A DNA stretch of 64,000 nt from assembly GCA_029204225.1 (NCBI GenBank), contig CM055102.1, positions 24,459,390-24,523,389 on the forward strand, given 5' to 3'. The position numbers were made by a program, and so were the translations under genes. Below, one piece after another: positions 11,888-23,316 of the stretch. The notes beneath the pieces are model-generated. The model worked only from the letters and a program-made list of their open reading frames with translations, searched no databases and had not been told where the DNA came from. Position 1 is the first letter of the stretch, and every line of letters begins with the position of its first letter. The stretch comes from Diphasiastrum complanatum (Eukaryota > Streptophyta > Lycopodiopsida > Lycopodiales > Lycopodiaceae).

Positions 11888-12714
11888 AAGCAAAATGCTT
11901 CTTTTGTGGAAAGAAGGGGAATTATGCATCCCAATGCTACAAGAGGCTAAGAGAAAAAGAGGAGGATGATGAAGTAGAAGTATTCTTGATGGCATCTACA
12001 TCCTCACCAACAAGCAATAGCAATTCAAGAGACAATTGGTGGATCGACAGTGGGGCTAGCTCCCACATGTCTTGTGAAAAGGACTTTTTCTCAACCTTAC
12101 ACTCTTTCAATGATGCTAAAAAATTTGTCTTTACTGCAAATGATGAAGAGTGTAGGATAGATGGTGCTGGCACCATCTCTTTGTGTCTAGAATCCTCAAA
12201 ATGCATGGATCTAGAAAATGTCCTCTTTGTACCATCAATCACCAAGAATATGCTTAGTGTTGGTCTACTCTTAGAAAGTGGTTTGGATGTCCAATTTAAG
12301 CATGGTGTTTGTTTCATCTTGAAGAATGATGTTTGCATTGCAAAGGGATTTAAGCATGGAAGATTGTTTATGTCAGAAGCTAGTGTTGCTTTTGAGAGGG
12401 TGAGCTTGGCAAAGGAGGGAATCACTCAAGAGGAGATCTTGCCAAAGTGTGATCTTGCTTGCATTGAGGAGGAGTATCAAAAGGAGGGATATCTTGAGGA
12501 TCAGCCTCAAAGCATGAGAGTTCCAAGGGAGTCCTCAATGACAATGGCAGAGTCATCAAATTGTATGCAAATTGTCCATTCAAGTGTGCATCTTGCAAGG
12601 ATGGCGAGCATTGGAGAGTTTACTATATTTGAATACTTTTTGGAAAGTATTAGTAGACATGAGGTGACTTGTTTTTTACCTTTAAGATTCTTTGAAATCT
12701 ACATTTGTTGTTGA
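11888..12714 (+). pseudogene. Zinc knuckle and aspartic protease, element A
   Basis: After the frameshift the knuckle reads CFFCGKKGNYASQC (about 11897-11938), a CX2CX4HX4C knuckle whose His is Asn. The protease starts with WWIDSGASSHM (about 12040-12072), with the D-S-G catalytic triad intact, and continues through LLESGLDVQFKHGVCF and KGFKHGRLF. A WHxRxGH pre-integrase motif, expected next in copia Pol, is absent. The frame instead continues with an acidic segment to 12714 of no known family. Confidence 0.85.
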
Positions 12715-13833
12715 TAAAGAAATTTCATTGGATAACTATTTTTGTAATAGTTTGAATAGAGTCATAAAAGATGAAACATCATTTGCTTTGGAAATCTTTG
12801 TGTCCACATGCTTTGTGCATGATCATTCCAATGTAAGGACCAAAGATTATCCTATTTCAATGATAGGAAAAATGGTAGTGTTTTGCTCTTCAAGTAGAGA
12901 TTGTAGAATCTACTTGTTTTCCACCAAAGAATTCGTCATTTAAGGTCTGATCAAGTCCCATCTAAGATCGTAGACCCTTAGAACCAATGCATCATAGTAT
13001 CTTTAACAGTAATATCAAAGCTGCAGAGATTCATTGAAGAAAGCGAACATGAATCGTATTGTGTTTTGTGCTTGAATCCTGCACACATTCTTCCACGTTT
13101 TTCTTTCTCAACACATGTGCCAAACACAATTCTTATTAATAAACATTCCAGTAGTGGCATAGAAAAGATAGCACACCATGTGCTATCTTTGTATTGACTC
13201 ATGGCAAGAAAGAAACTTGCAAAACTCGCAAAATGCCAAATCCCAAGGAAATACACTAGTTTTGCATCTACATTTACTTTCACATACACCCCGTTTGACC
13301 TGTTTATGTCAAGATTAGGATTAGAGCGGTGGAAATGTGATCTTTCAAGACTGGAAGATTTGTAAACTTGAAGAAGCACCTTTGGATAAACACCTTATTC
13401 AATTCATTGATGTTTTGGAGTCAAGTCAAGTGGAGGATCAAGCTCTAGACCCGAGGACTCCAAGAAGAACCATGAGTATCAAGATGGAGCCATCTAGGCT
13501 CAATCATATGGATCAAGCAAGGCAAGTTGTCTTTGGCAACATTATGTATGCACTTAATAGTTTTACTGATGTATCTTCAAGTGCACAAAATGCCTTGGAA
13601 TCCATGGCTTGGCATGATGTATAGTTTTTGAAGTGTGCTACATGTATATAGACACATTTGTGGAACATCTTGTAAGGGATCCTTTAAGAGGTGGTGAAAG
13701 ATCCTTCATGGACATCATTCTCTATTGGAGTCTCAAAAGTTCCTTGTTTGTAGCTGGATTTTTTTAGACACTTTTAAAAGCATTCATTCATCTCGAAAGA
13801 GAGTTGTAAATAGATCAAGCGAAATTTGAGGAG
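12715..13833 (+). other. 3' internal region of element A, unrecognised
   Basis: Two short open stretches (12692-12943 and 13337-13624) occur; neither has integrase, RT or RNase H motifs. The second is a 95-codon frame that could be a relic of a longer coding region. GAAATTTGAGGAG just before 13834 serves as polypurine tract. An AACTCGC motif occurs near 13222. Confidence 0.55.
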
Positions 13834-14527
13834 TGTGAAGAATTGCCAAAAATTGGCAAATCTAGCTTGATCAAAAACCATGTAGTATAATGTAAATTTT
13901 GTACATAAGTGGATTCCACACATGTGAGGCCAAGATGCCACATGGAAATCCACTCCTAATGTAGGTTAGGTCAAGTCAAGAGAGTTGGTCATGTCTATTT
14001 GGTGGTCATCCCTACTTTATAGGACCTACACCTAAGTTTAAGGTGGAAATTTGACCAATAGCTACCTACCAAGCATAACTCTAGGATCTAGGCTAGGGTT
14101 TCATTTTAGGGCAAGAAGAGTGAGTTAACTTCCTTATTACATGCTGGAAATCCACCTAATTTCAAGAAGGAAGTCAAATTTGCTATGTATTCCAAGCTCC
14201 CATAGTGAGAAGATAGAAAATTTTTGGAGCTCATTGGCAATCTCAAGCTAGTTCACTATGTACATTGAGTTTTTGTGATCCAAATGAAACCAAATCAATT
14301 TCTACTTGTTTCTCAGGTTCAAGGCCGTACTACAGCCTGTAGTACACACGTGTGGATTTGGGTCTTTGATCTTGTTTATTGATTATCCATACCTGTTATG
14401 TGTCAAATTGCTAATCTAGATCAAGATTTATTGTCTAGGGTTTTGATGCATTGTTAACCAGGCACATAATCTCTCTTGTGGATATTATAAGATCCATTTT
14501 TGGTCCTCAAAGTATAGTACTTTCACA
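13834..14527 (+). repeat. 3' LTR of element A
   Basis: The partner of 9666-10357. It contains the palindrome ACACACGTGTGG near 14344, a G-box-like variant of the site in the left LTR, and ends TTCACA followed by the right CATAT duplication. Confidence 0.95.
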
Positions 14528-14532
14528 CATAT
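14528..14532. repeat. Target-site duplication CATAT (right)
   Basis: An exact repeat of 9661-9665. The chromovirus reading resumes directly after it. Confidence 0.9.
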
Positions 14533-14831
14533 GCACTGGATTTACCAACCTTACAAAAATGTGTGTTCCATGTTAGCCTGTTGAAGAAACATATAGGTAA
14601 ACAGTGGTTGAACTACCACCAATCAATGAAGAGGAGAATTTGGTAGTGGAACCAGAGGCAGTCATTGGATACCGAGATAAAGAGTTACGAAATGGGAAGC
14701 AAATACAACAATACTTGATCAAATGGAAAGGATTACCTCCGGAAGACAACACATGGGAAGATCATTCCTATCTAAAGAGATGGCCTGCAATTTTGGAGAC
14801 AGCCAGAGGTCTTATGGAGCACGACACTTGA
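14533..14831 (+). pseudogene. Chromovirus integrase tail with chromodomain
   Basis: The reading resumes with a short integrase tail (VFHVSLLKKHIG, about 14568-14600), and a frame of 75 codons (14604-14831) contains a chromodomain: EAVIGYRDKELRNGKQIQQYL, then IKWKGLPPEDNTWED. The aromatic positions (Y, W, W) are present. Chromodomains on plant Ty3 integrases direct insertion toward modified histones. The chromodomain frame itself is open, but it is separated from the rest of Pol by element A and by frameshifts. Confidence 0.9.
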
Positions 14832-14873
14832 TGAAAAACTACATGGTCTTCATTTTTGAGGGAAAAAATGCTT

Positions 14874-14886
14874 AAAGTAGGGGAAG
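14874..14886 (+). promoter_or_regulatory. Polypurine tract of chromovirus
   Basis: AAAGTAGGGGAAG abuts the 3' LTR and would prime plus-strand DNA synthesis. Confidence 0.75.
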
Positions 14887-15448
14887 TGTCATGTGCTGTA
14901 TGTAATTGGCCCATGAGCTTACTAATGAATTACCAAAAATAGCCATGGAGCTAAACTAGACTAGAACTAGTCATTAGAATTGTTAATAAAATGGCGCAAA
15001 CAACTACGCCACATTTGTATTGGTGGGAATCATAATAATGGTTGTAAGGACCAAATTAAGGTAATAAGGCCCCAAATGTTAATTAGAGGCACTAAAGGCC
15101 CACTATAAATAGAGGAGGCCGTGCTAATTTGGAGGCTATTCTACTTTTATGATTTTTGAACTTTTGGTGATCTTGAAGCTTCTCTTTGAGAGCTTTCTTG
15201 ATTGTATTGATGGTTCATGTGCGTACAATCACATGAGAGTTATGAAAATGCTCTAGTTTTAGGCCCAATCTTGTGAATGATCAATAATAATGAATAATGG
15301 ATTCTATCTTTACCTATTTTGGTGAAGTTTTGCTACATTTAGTTAGTTTCTTGAAATTTGACTAGTTTCTTGATTTCTTGCATTTTCATGCTAATTTGAT
15401 GCTTAATGAATGGATTAGATGTTTGAATGCTAAGATTGGTACATGACA
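14887..15448 (+). repeat. 3' LTR of nested chromovirus
   Basis: The partner of 5780-6337. It starts TGTCATGTG and ends CATGACA. It carries CCCACTATAAATAGAGGAGG near 15098, which contains a good TATA box (CTATAAATAG); the left LTR has CTATCAATAG at the same place, so its TATA box is mutated. Confidence 0.92.
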
Positions 15449-15760
15449 CAATGGACATTTCTCATCTGAGACGACATCGTGAAAAATATTGTTGGCATGA
15501 TTCTGGTGGCCAACCTTATTTAAGGATACACATCAATTTGTAATGGCATGCGATGTATGTCAACGCGCAAAATGACCTCAATTCAAGGATTTCATGCCAT
15601 TAAATCCCATATTGTCCGACCAAGCATTTTTCAAATGGGAAATTACCTATGTGGGACCGATTAGCCCGACTGCTAGATTCACACAATCTCGATAAATTAT
15701 AGTAGCCACCGACTATTGCACCAATCCATTATCATTGTACTTTGCTCTCTATTGTCTATC
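15449..15760 (+). pseudogene. Integrase of outer Ty3/gypsy, right of the nested insertion
   Basis: The reading continues the zinc-binding domain left at 5779: HLRRHREKYCWHDSGG (about 15460-15508), then HACDVCQRAK (about 15545-15574), the two cysteines of the HHCC finger, then ITYVGPISP (about 15642-15668), where the first catalytic Asp of the core is Gly. Three or more stops are present. The reading fades near 15740. Confidence 0.8.
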
Positions 15761-18479
15761 CATGTAGTAGCCTGTAATTCACATGTGTGAAGCTATTTTG
15801 GTCATTTAACACATGTTTTTTTTATTGTTCTTGCTTCTTAATCTGCATTGTGTCAACACTAGCTTTCAATATTGATGGAAATGAAGATAGTGATGCATCC
15901 AATCCCTCTGGATTGATTATATCTAATTAAGGTCCAAAAGTTTCAATTATTCACAATGAATGGTACCAACACTATACTAGATGGTATATTGTGTGTATTC
16001 AAGATTGCAAAAATGAATTCTATTATAGTTGTGGATGAGAATGGAAGATGTTCTTCCACTTGTATAAAGATGACACCCCTGAAACTTTCGTAAATTGAAC
16101 ATTCACAAGTTAGTTAAAGATATAATTATTACAAGTGATTCAATTTCAAGCTTTAATATAAATTATTTGACCTTTGAGATTTGCTTAAAATGAATACGAT
16201 GTATCAGTTGTGTTTATTATTGCGTAAAATATCATATGCATTTATGAAGTGTTACATTCGAAATTGAATTAATATTTAATCAATAAAAAAAGACTTTTAA
16301 TTTTATCTCTACTTTGTATCATATGATACATGACATCATCCTAATTCAAAAACAAGCTTTTGATTACCACTAGAGTTGTAGAAGGGATGACTTTTGTCTT
16401 AGGACCCAACATCGTCCTTTAAGAGAAGCTTGCTTTTCCAACCACAATAAGAATTGGAAGTGAAAATTCAACATGACCATCATAGACCAACATAGACCAT
16501 CAACAATAGAAAAGTAGACTAAAAAAGATAGAATTCTACTTCCTATATTTTTCTCACCATGACATGTGGCACTCGCGATACTTTGAAATATGGCCAACCT
16601 TTTAAAGGACACTAATTATTCTTAGCTAAAAATATTCTTACTTGAGGAATATTCAATTATTATTATGATTTTTAATTTTTAACTTTGACTACTTGTGCTA
16701 GGTACTAAACCATCATTTTCAAAACTAGTATCTCAAGTAGCAAGTAGAGTACCACAAATAAATATTGAGTCGTGACACTTCTATATTGGAATTACGGGTG
16801 CTCAAAGTTTTCATTTTCTCTCAAAAGAATTTTGAACTTGCCCAGTTGGCTACAACTCTATTGCTAAAGGGTTATTTTTTGTGCTACTAGGATTTCCTTG
16901 TTTGAACTTTACATGAAAGTACATTTACAATCACAACATAATTATATGCATTTGATAAACCATTGAATTATAATATTATATTCAATTTATATAAATTTGC
17001 AAATTCTACAATGTAAATTTGATTTGCAAATACCATTATCTTAATTGACAATCTATAAGATTCAGTTTCATAAATTATGCCTAACATTTTGAAGTTGAAT
17101 AACTCGACATACAATCCTCCAATAATTGGTCTGTTGTTGAGAGAGCAATTTTTTTTTTGATGTCTAGACTTTATTTCTAGTTGAGGACACGTGAGAAAAA
17201 AAGAATTGATCTCCAAGTAAATTCTTGAAACCCATAACCATTCACTTCCAATAGCTTCTTTGTTTTTGTCAATTTCATCAGTGATCTTATTTTCAAGTGG
17301 TAGGCTAGTGCATCATTAACCTAATAAATTTTCTAAGCTTAGGGCTCAGGGCATATGTTGCTTTGCTTAGATTCCAACCATGTACCCAATAAAAAAGACA
17401 TGAATTTGCATTTGGAAAAACTTCATTTATTTGAAATGAATTTGGAAAATTTTGAAAAATTAATGACAATTTTTTTGATGGATAAAGGGTTGTTAAAAAT
17501 TGAAAATTTTGAATGTGGTATAAAAAAGGACATATACATTGAGTTTTTGGTTAGATACAATTAGGTTTCTTAACATTGTATAAGAAAGCCAATTTCTTAG
17601 AAAGTGGAGTTTGGACTACCATTAGGCATCTAGGTTTAATTATCTCATTAAAACAAACAAAAATAGAAAGTCACTGGTGAAGTAGGTAGTTAACCTTGAA
17701 GGAAGCCAATGTTCTAGCTATGAAACTTACGTAAACATTTCATGAATGTCGTGAAACTCTTGCAATTGACTATGAGCATCATGCCTAATCTTATTTTTTT
17801 GTGTTAAAGAACTAAAGCCTTTGGGATTGTAGCTTGACACCCCCACGTGTGAGTTAGTTAGGAAACAAATGCTAGGAGAATTTTACTTTTAAATATAGAA
17901 GGGTGCCATTGTTTAGATAGATTCTAATAAACTTTTACATAACCCAAACCCAAGGATGGATGGATGAGTAGCATGACAAGAAGCCTATGTTGGATCATAC
18001 TAAGGAAATTCCAAATGACAAGGTCAATTCAAAGAAAAATTTATATGACCCAAACCCAAGGATGGATATGATGAATGGGCATATAAAATGCCAACTCATG
18101 AAGGGGATGATGGAGGACGCTTGCATTTAAAGAATAAGAGTAACATATGCAAAACAAAAGAGAAGGGTAACATGCATGAACAGCCGTGACTATTTCTAGT
18201 GCTTTGCAACTCAAAGTTTCAAACCCTGGAAATCTGAACCCATGCAATCCATGCATAGTACAAGTGGTTGTATGCAAAAGTTCTCCTATTCTGCCCTCAC
18301 ATTATATATAATATTTTATATAGAGTGTGTGTGTAGTGGCCCAGGGGTGACAAAAACTGATCACCAGCTTCGACTTTCGAGACACATGGACCACATCCGC
18401 CTACCGCGCAGCCGCCTACGCTCTCTCCCTCCCTCCATCCCGGACAAACGGCTCCGACCACACCAACGAAACTACTCAC
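15761..18479. other. Spacer with no gene
   Basis: AT-rich sequence without a supported gene. At 15770-15860 a stretch resembles the 3' part of the element A LTR (CCTGTAATTCACATGTGTG), perhaps an old fragment. A short phrase ACCCAAACCCAAGGATGGAT is present twice, near 17943 and 18049. The ORFs at 16370-16612 (minus), 16968-17216 (minus) and 17355-17564 have no family resemblance. Confidence 0.6.
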
Positions 18480-19012
18480 TCTCAGCCCCCTCGCTTTCTC
18501 TCACTCATAACACAAACCCATCTCACACACAGCCCGATCCCTCTCTCAAACACACACAGTACACACACACACACAAAACCCACTTCTTTCTTAAACACAA
18601 ATAACCACCTGTCAATTTCTCTCTGTCACACACACCCACCCCTCTCATACAAAGTAGCAAGCCACGCTGATCTCTATATCTCTCTCTCACGCACCCACCT
18701 CTCAAACACATACAAACTCACCTCTCAATCTCTCACACAAGCCAACCTCTGTGTCTCTCTCTCTCTCTCTAACACACACACTCACAAACCCACCTCACAG
18801 AGACCCACCTCCCCGCTCACACTCACAAACCCATCTGTCTCAAACACACACAAACCCACCTCTATTAAACACACAAACAAACCCACCTCTGAATCTCTCA
18901 CACCCACCCACCCCTCACACAAAGCAAGCCAACCTCTTACACACCCACCTCTCTCAAACACATACACACAAACCTACCTCTCAATCTCTCACAGAAGCCA
19001 AGCGCTCTCGCG

Positions 19013-19043
<31 letters not shown>

Positions 19044-19390
19044 AACCACCTCAAACACATACCCACAAACCCACCTCTCAATCTCTCACAAGCCAACCCC
19101 TCTCTCTCCCCAACCTACACAAATTACCCTCTTCTCAATCTCTGTCACACACAAACCCACGCACCCCTCTCTTACACAAACCTACCTTTTTAAGCACACA
19201 AACCTACCTCTCTCTCACACACACACCAGCCATCTGCCTGTCCGATCTCACAGACACACAACTCCCTTTCTCAAAACACAAACCTCTTTCATACACACCT
19301 CTCACACACACATACACATCTCTCACATACACACACACACACATCTCTCTGTCTTGACACGCATCTCTCACACACACGCATCCTGATTCC
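18480..19390. repeat. CA/CT-rich minisatellite
   Basis: About 0.9 kb made of variants of a roughly 25-35-base unit combining ACACACAAACCCACCTCTC and AATCTCTCACA, with runs of CT and CA. A 211-codon open frame here (18751-19386) is a product of the repeat composition and not a gene. Confidence 0.85.
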
Positions 19391-19975
19391 TCAATTTCCT
19401 CACTAACAGACATAAACTCGAGTCTCCCCTTGTTTGTGGAGTCGTAGTCGTCCAGCCTGACGCCATTCTGTGTATGCGTGTGGGCATGCGAGCGCGTGCG
19501 TGTTGTAGCTGCTACGGTCCCACGGGTTTTATCGATTGCGCAATCAAACACTGGTGCTAACAGTTACAGCTTACAAACTATGAGTCACGACTCACGAGTC
19601 ACCACTGTGGAAGGAGAGCCTAAGTGGCAAGTGCAGCTCAGACCTTGAGGGAGAAAGGGCGAGCAATTGTACTATCAGTAAAGTGTTTTAATAGTTACGG
19701 TTTACCGTAGCTATTCACCAATCCAACTGTCATCATTGTGCACTCCTACAAGAACAGGGTTTGTACATTTAGTCATTTAAATTTTACCGTTTCTCCAGAG
19801 TCCAGTCTACCGAAGTCTGAATCAATGATCCTCAATACTACTAGTCAATAGGTTAAAAGCCAAAGGTTAATCTCAATCAAAATTTGCAATTTCCTACGAT
19901 CTTTCAATGCCAGATGTTAAACTATGCATGCAACTTTTAAGCCTACAGCCTTACAGTGCTTACACATACAAAAGA
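19391..19975. other. Spacer with no gene
   Basis: No gene seen. The sequence is less AT-rich than its neighbours up to about 19700, with an inverted phrase GTCACGACTCACGAGTCAC near 19586. Confidence 0.5.
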
Positions 19976-20104
<129 letters not shown>

Positions 20105-20733
20105 GACAAACACGCCGTGCATACACACACATCCATTAACTTCCATTTAACTAGTCCCTTCTCTTAGCGTATAATCTGACCAAGTGATTGTATCCTACAA
20201 TTGTGTTTACGCAATAGGCTGAGAAACGTCTCACAAACACCGCGAAAGCGATAACGCGGTTTATATGTACATACAGTTATACTAGCATATGCCATATAGT
20301 GTGAAGAATCTACTCTCTAACGAGTCTAACCCAGAGAGAGAGAGAGTGGGGGGCGGTGCATTACTGTTGTACGGAACCTTAGTACATCATCAATTATCCA
20401 GAAGTTTTACAAAATTCCTGGAGCAGCTTCGTTCTCTCGTCAACTTATGTGCGCGGCGATATTATCTAGTACGAGGACAGCTGCATGGATAAAACACTGT
20501 ATCCAGCCAACATTTGACTTTAATATTCCAGATTCGCTTTCAGTAGCTGGAAGTGAGCTTTCACAACGCGAGGTATTCGCTCATATACCAGCTAGATCTA
20601 CAGACCCAGCATGTACATGATCAAGGCTCTTCGTAACTGCAAGACCAGAGAGATCGGTAAAAAGGTGCGCGACGAAAAGTCGCAGATATGCAGTTACTTG
20701 ACGAACATTAAAGAAAATTTTGGTGCTAGAATT

Positions 20734-20735
<2 letters not shown>
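20105..20735. other. Spacer with no gene
   Basis: No convincing coding region. One short open frame (20289-20492, 67 codons) shows no family resemblance. Confidence 0.5.

Positions 20736-20774
<39 letters not shown>
20736..20774. repeat. (GA)n microsatellite
   Basis: About 19 uninterrupted GA units. Confidence 0.97.
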
Positions 20775-20776
<2 letters not shown>

Positions 20777-23048
20777 GCTTTGGACGTGAGATATTCCTTG
20801 AAGAATAAAAATCTGCCAGTAACAATATTATATAATAATACTTTTCTCACGCACTCGAATGTGCTAAGATATACTCCATCTTTCGTCCTAAAGAAGTCAT
20901 TGCCGTCTTCCAAAAAGAGGCATGTTGGTGAAGACCTCCTTTCATTGAGGTCAGCATTTGAACTCCAATCAACCACTTAAAACGAATTTTTAACAGAAGA
21001 ATAACGACGTCATTCCCATAGATACACACTCAATTACACACACATACACAGCTAAATTTAGTGGAAAATGTAATGAAGATGGGAAGTTGGAAGTCTTGGT
21101 GGAGGAGGTGGTGCTTGTGAATGGAGGGGTATATGGCAAATTAGTCTAATAGTAAGAGAACACTGTCTGCGTTCTTCGGACAGCAGCCTGGTCATCGCAC
21201 CCACGTTCCTAATAGTATTAATATTGTATCATGTCTGAGTCACAGCTCTCAAAAAAGCTTGAGATGTCAGCCTTCTTCTTGTGTCGTTGAATTCCATGAC
21301 TTCAAACTACAAACTCGAGATAGAACGCAATCAGATTTGGCCCACCATTTGCATGCGCATTTGCAATCCGACATCACCAAAAGTTTCTGTGCACAGTCTT
21401 CTGGAATAAATCTGAGTTAAAGTCAGTACTAAGTAGTACTAGAAATGCCCATGTGACTCATGTGAGTGCTAGAATAGGCTATAAGTGGGATTTGGCTGAT
21501 AGTTAGTTGATTTGGGCATGTAACTTGCCATCTATACTCAAAACTAGGCTTGCTAGCCAGAATCTTGTGTGGACTACAGAAATCTTAAAACTGACAAGGG
21601 GTTTTATCTTGCCAGATTCTGACTATTCAGTGCTAATGGAAAACGTCCCAAAATGCAATGTCTAGGATATGTACATCTTTGTTTTTTATTGCATGTACTC
21701 ATTTGTGAAATCAATTGGAGTCAAGCTCTTGACCTCAAGGAGGTGAGGAATTCCTTCCCTAACAATTCTAGGCATTGTTTTCATTACCCAGGTGGATCTT
21801 GCACTTTGAGAAGCCATAGAATTTTCAAAAATATAGTTGCCTTCTAAATATTACAACTCACAAATGTCGCTAGTTAAAACTCTTCAAATGTTGAATATTG
21901 ACATCTATTATTGTGTGAAAATACTAAGAAATGAAATAAAACCATCTTCACTAGACATAACTTTAGGATATCCAAATTCTCAAAAGATTCCTAGCATCAA
22001 ATTTTGCCTCTAGCCTTGCTTTTCCCCATATCAATGCTCCATCAAAGATTCAAAGCTGTGAAATGTAGATTGGTCTTATCATTATTTAGATAGGGTCTTT
22101 AGCTTGCCTTTCAACATGTAGATAATCTTTTTGACTATTTAGACTAGTCTCTACAAAATTCAAGCTCCATGTAATAAATTTTGGATGCATGCATTAATTA
22201 ATGTCAAGATTTTCTATGATGCGACAGTTAGAAATCAGTTTTGATCTGATTTATTATTATAAGCTTCAAATGTGATACTGTAATAAATGTATAGTTAGTC
22301 AGTTTACTGCAAATGCCAAAAGAAGAAAAATTATAAGATTTTGATATAATACGTCACAAAGAAGAAAAAATGATGCATTTCGATTTATGGTCATCAGGAT
22401 TGTTGTACCCTATCGATCAACATTCATTCCAGCGCTTGATTAGTGTCTCAGTTGATCATTTATATGTGTCATGGAAAAAGTGATCTTTTAGGATATTGTG
22501 AGAATTTTAAAATATATGGTAATGCATAATCCATGTAATTGATACATTTTATAGAAGAAAAACTAAAACATATTTTAAAACATTGTCATGAAAAAATGAT
22601 AAGCTTGAAAAATTGTTTAGAGGAAAATGAAGTTATCAAAAAAATGTAGTCAAATATTAAAAAGTTCTATAAGTGAGCTTTCAAATCGGAATAATGAAAT
22701 GAAAGTTGTATTACATGCAACACATACCTCATGCTTGTCTTAAGTGAAAAATATGGAGTTGTTGAATAAACAGACAAAAAGTAACAAAAGAGAGCGATTG
22801 GTAACAAAATATATATTTCGTGATATTTTTTCAAAATCTATTCATCTGAAGAAAAAAAAGTTCTATGAATTCAGATGTTAGGTGTTGTCTTATTTGTTGT
22901 TTAAATAATGCTGAATTAATATAATTACTAGTGGTACGAGTTATTTCTATTTGATTGATTACATGAGTTTTAGCATTGTATTACAATCGATAAAGTGTTA
23001 CTAGAATTTTTGTTCTAGATTTTATGTGCCATAATATTTATTGTTTAG
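20775..23048. other. Spacer with no gene
   Basis: No gene supported. At 21126-21215 a phrase with weak likeness to a tRNA-type promoter (AGTCTAATAGTAAGAGAAC) occurs, but the clover-leaf is not formed. The part 22560-22860 is A-rich and Lys/Glu-rich in some frames but broken by stops. Confidence 0.5.
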
Positions 23049-23316
23049 ATCTACATTGGTTGCTCAAGAATATTTAACAGATGATTCTTCTATAAAATCC
23101 TTAGGTTATATTCTGACTTCTAAGTCAATAAAGTCAATGTTGGGAAATAACAAAATGAATGAAATAAAAGCTATAGTTGTTGAGACCATTATGAGTGAGG
23201 TTGATAAAATACTACTTGATAGAACATTAGTTCAAGATGCATGTGACTTTTCTAGTATTAGCAGACAAGCATATGGTACAATAATGTTTAAAATGGTAAA
23301 GGAAACATTCGCACAA
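23049..23316 (+). other. Orphan exon-like ORF, unknown function
   Basis: An open stretch of about 89 codons bounded by good splice signals: TTATTGTTTAG just before 23049 and GTAAGTAT directly after 23316. No ATG opens it, which fits an internal exon. The translation (for example DDSSIKSLGYILTSKSIKSM and ACDFSSISRQAYGTIMFKMV) matches no family I recognise. No partner exon is evident within 2 kb on either side. It may be an exon of a captured or lost gene, or chance. Confidence 0.3.

Larger units (their letters stand above)
9666..14527 (+). mobile_element. Copia-type gag-protease element A, intact boundaries, no RT
   Basis: The LTRs (9666-10357 and 13834-14527) share TGTGAA/TTCACA ends and are flanked by perfect 5-bp duplications. 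The 3.5-kb interior carries gag, a zinc-knuckle remnant and a protease, then about 1.1 kb with no integrase, RT or RNase H motif in any frame. Its boundaries are complete, so the pol domains were lost before or during amplification and not by end truncation. It is the youngest of three nested insertions. The gag-protease part resembles the two minus-strand elements at 25243-28590 and 55400-58663. Confidence 0.9.
5780..15448 (+). mobile_element. Nested chromovirus (Ty3/gypsy), 5' half of the internal region deleted
   Basis: Two LTRs of about 560 bp (5780-6337 and 14887-15448) align along their length and end in the inverted repeat TGTCATG/CATGACA (the left copy has a 2-base insertion). A primer-binding site follows the left LTR and a polypurine tract precedes the right one. 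Inside are the C-terminal RT, RNase H, integrase and a C-terminal chromodomain, which defines a chromovirus. Gag, protease and most of RT are absent: the leader joins the late RT near 7620. The element is interrupted at 9666-14527 by a copia-type insertion. No convincing target duplication is seen at its ends. Confidence 0.9.
1218..15760 (+). mobile_element. Outer Ty3/gypsy retrotransposon, decayed, interrupted by nested elements
   Basis: Domains occur in Ty3/gypsy order: gag with zinc knuckles, aspartic protease, RT, RNase H, integrase. The integrase reading is broken after 5779 and resumes at 15449, because a chromovirus occupies 5780-15448. Every domain carries stops or frameshifts, so the element is dead. 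There is no chromodomain and no recognisable LTR; the 3' end stops near 15760 inside the integrase core. The lineage inside Ty3/gypsy is uncertain; the RT resembles the non-chromoviral plant group, which is inference from motif wording only. Confidence 0.85.

Noticed and set aside
11937-12425. 162-codon minus-strand ORF
   Set aside because: It is the antisense shadow of the element A protease.
18751-19386. 211-codon plus-strand ORF
   Set aside because: It lies wholly in a CA/CT minisatellite; the Ser/His/Thr/Pro pattern is a product of the repeat.
18480-19390. CRISPR-like repeat array
   Set aside because: The units vary in length without unique spacers, and the DNA is clearly plant nuclear.
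21126-21215. Possible tRNA gene or SINE
   Set aside because: No clover-leaf pairing and only a vague A-box; too weak to list.
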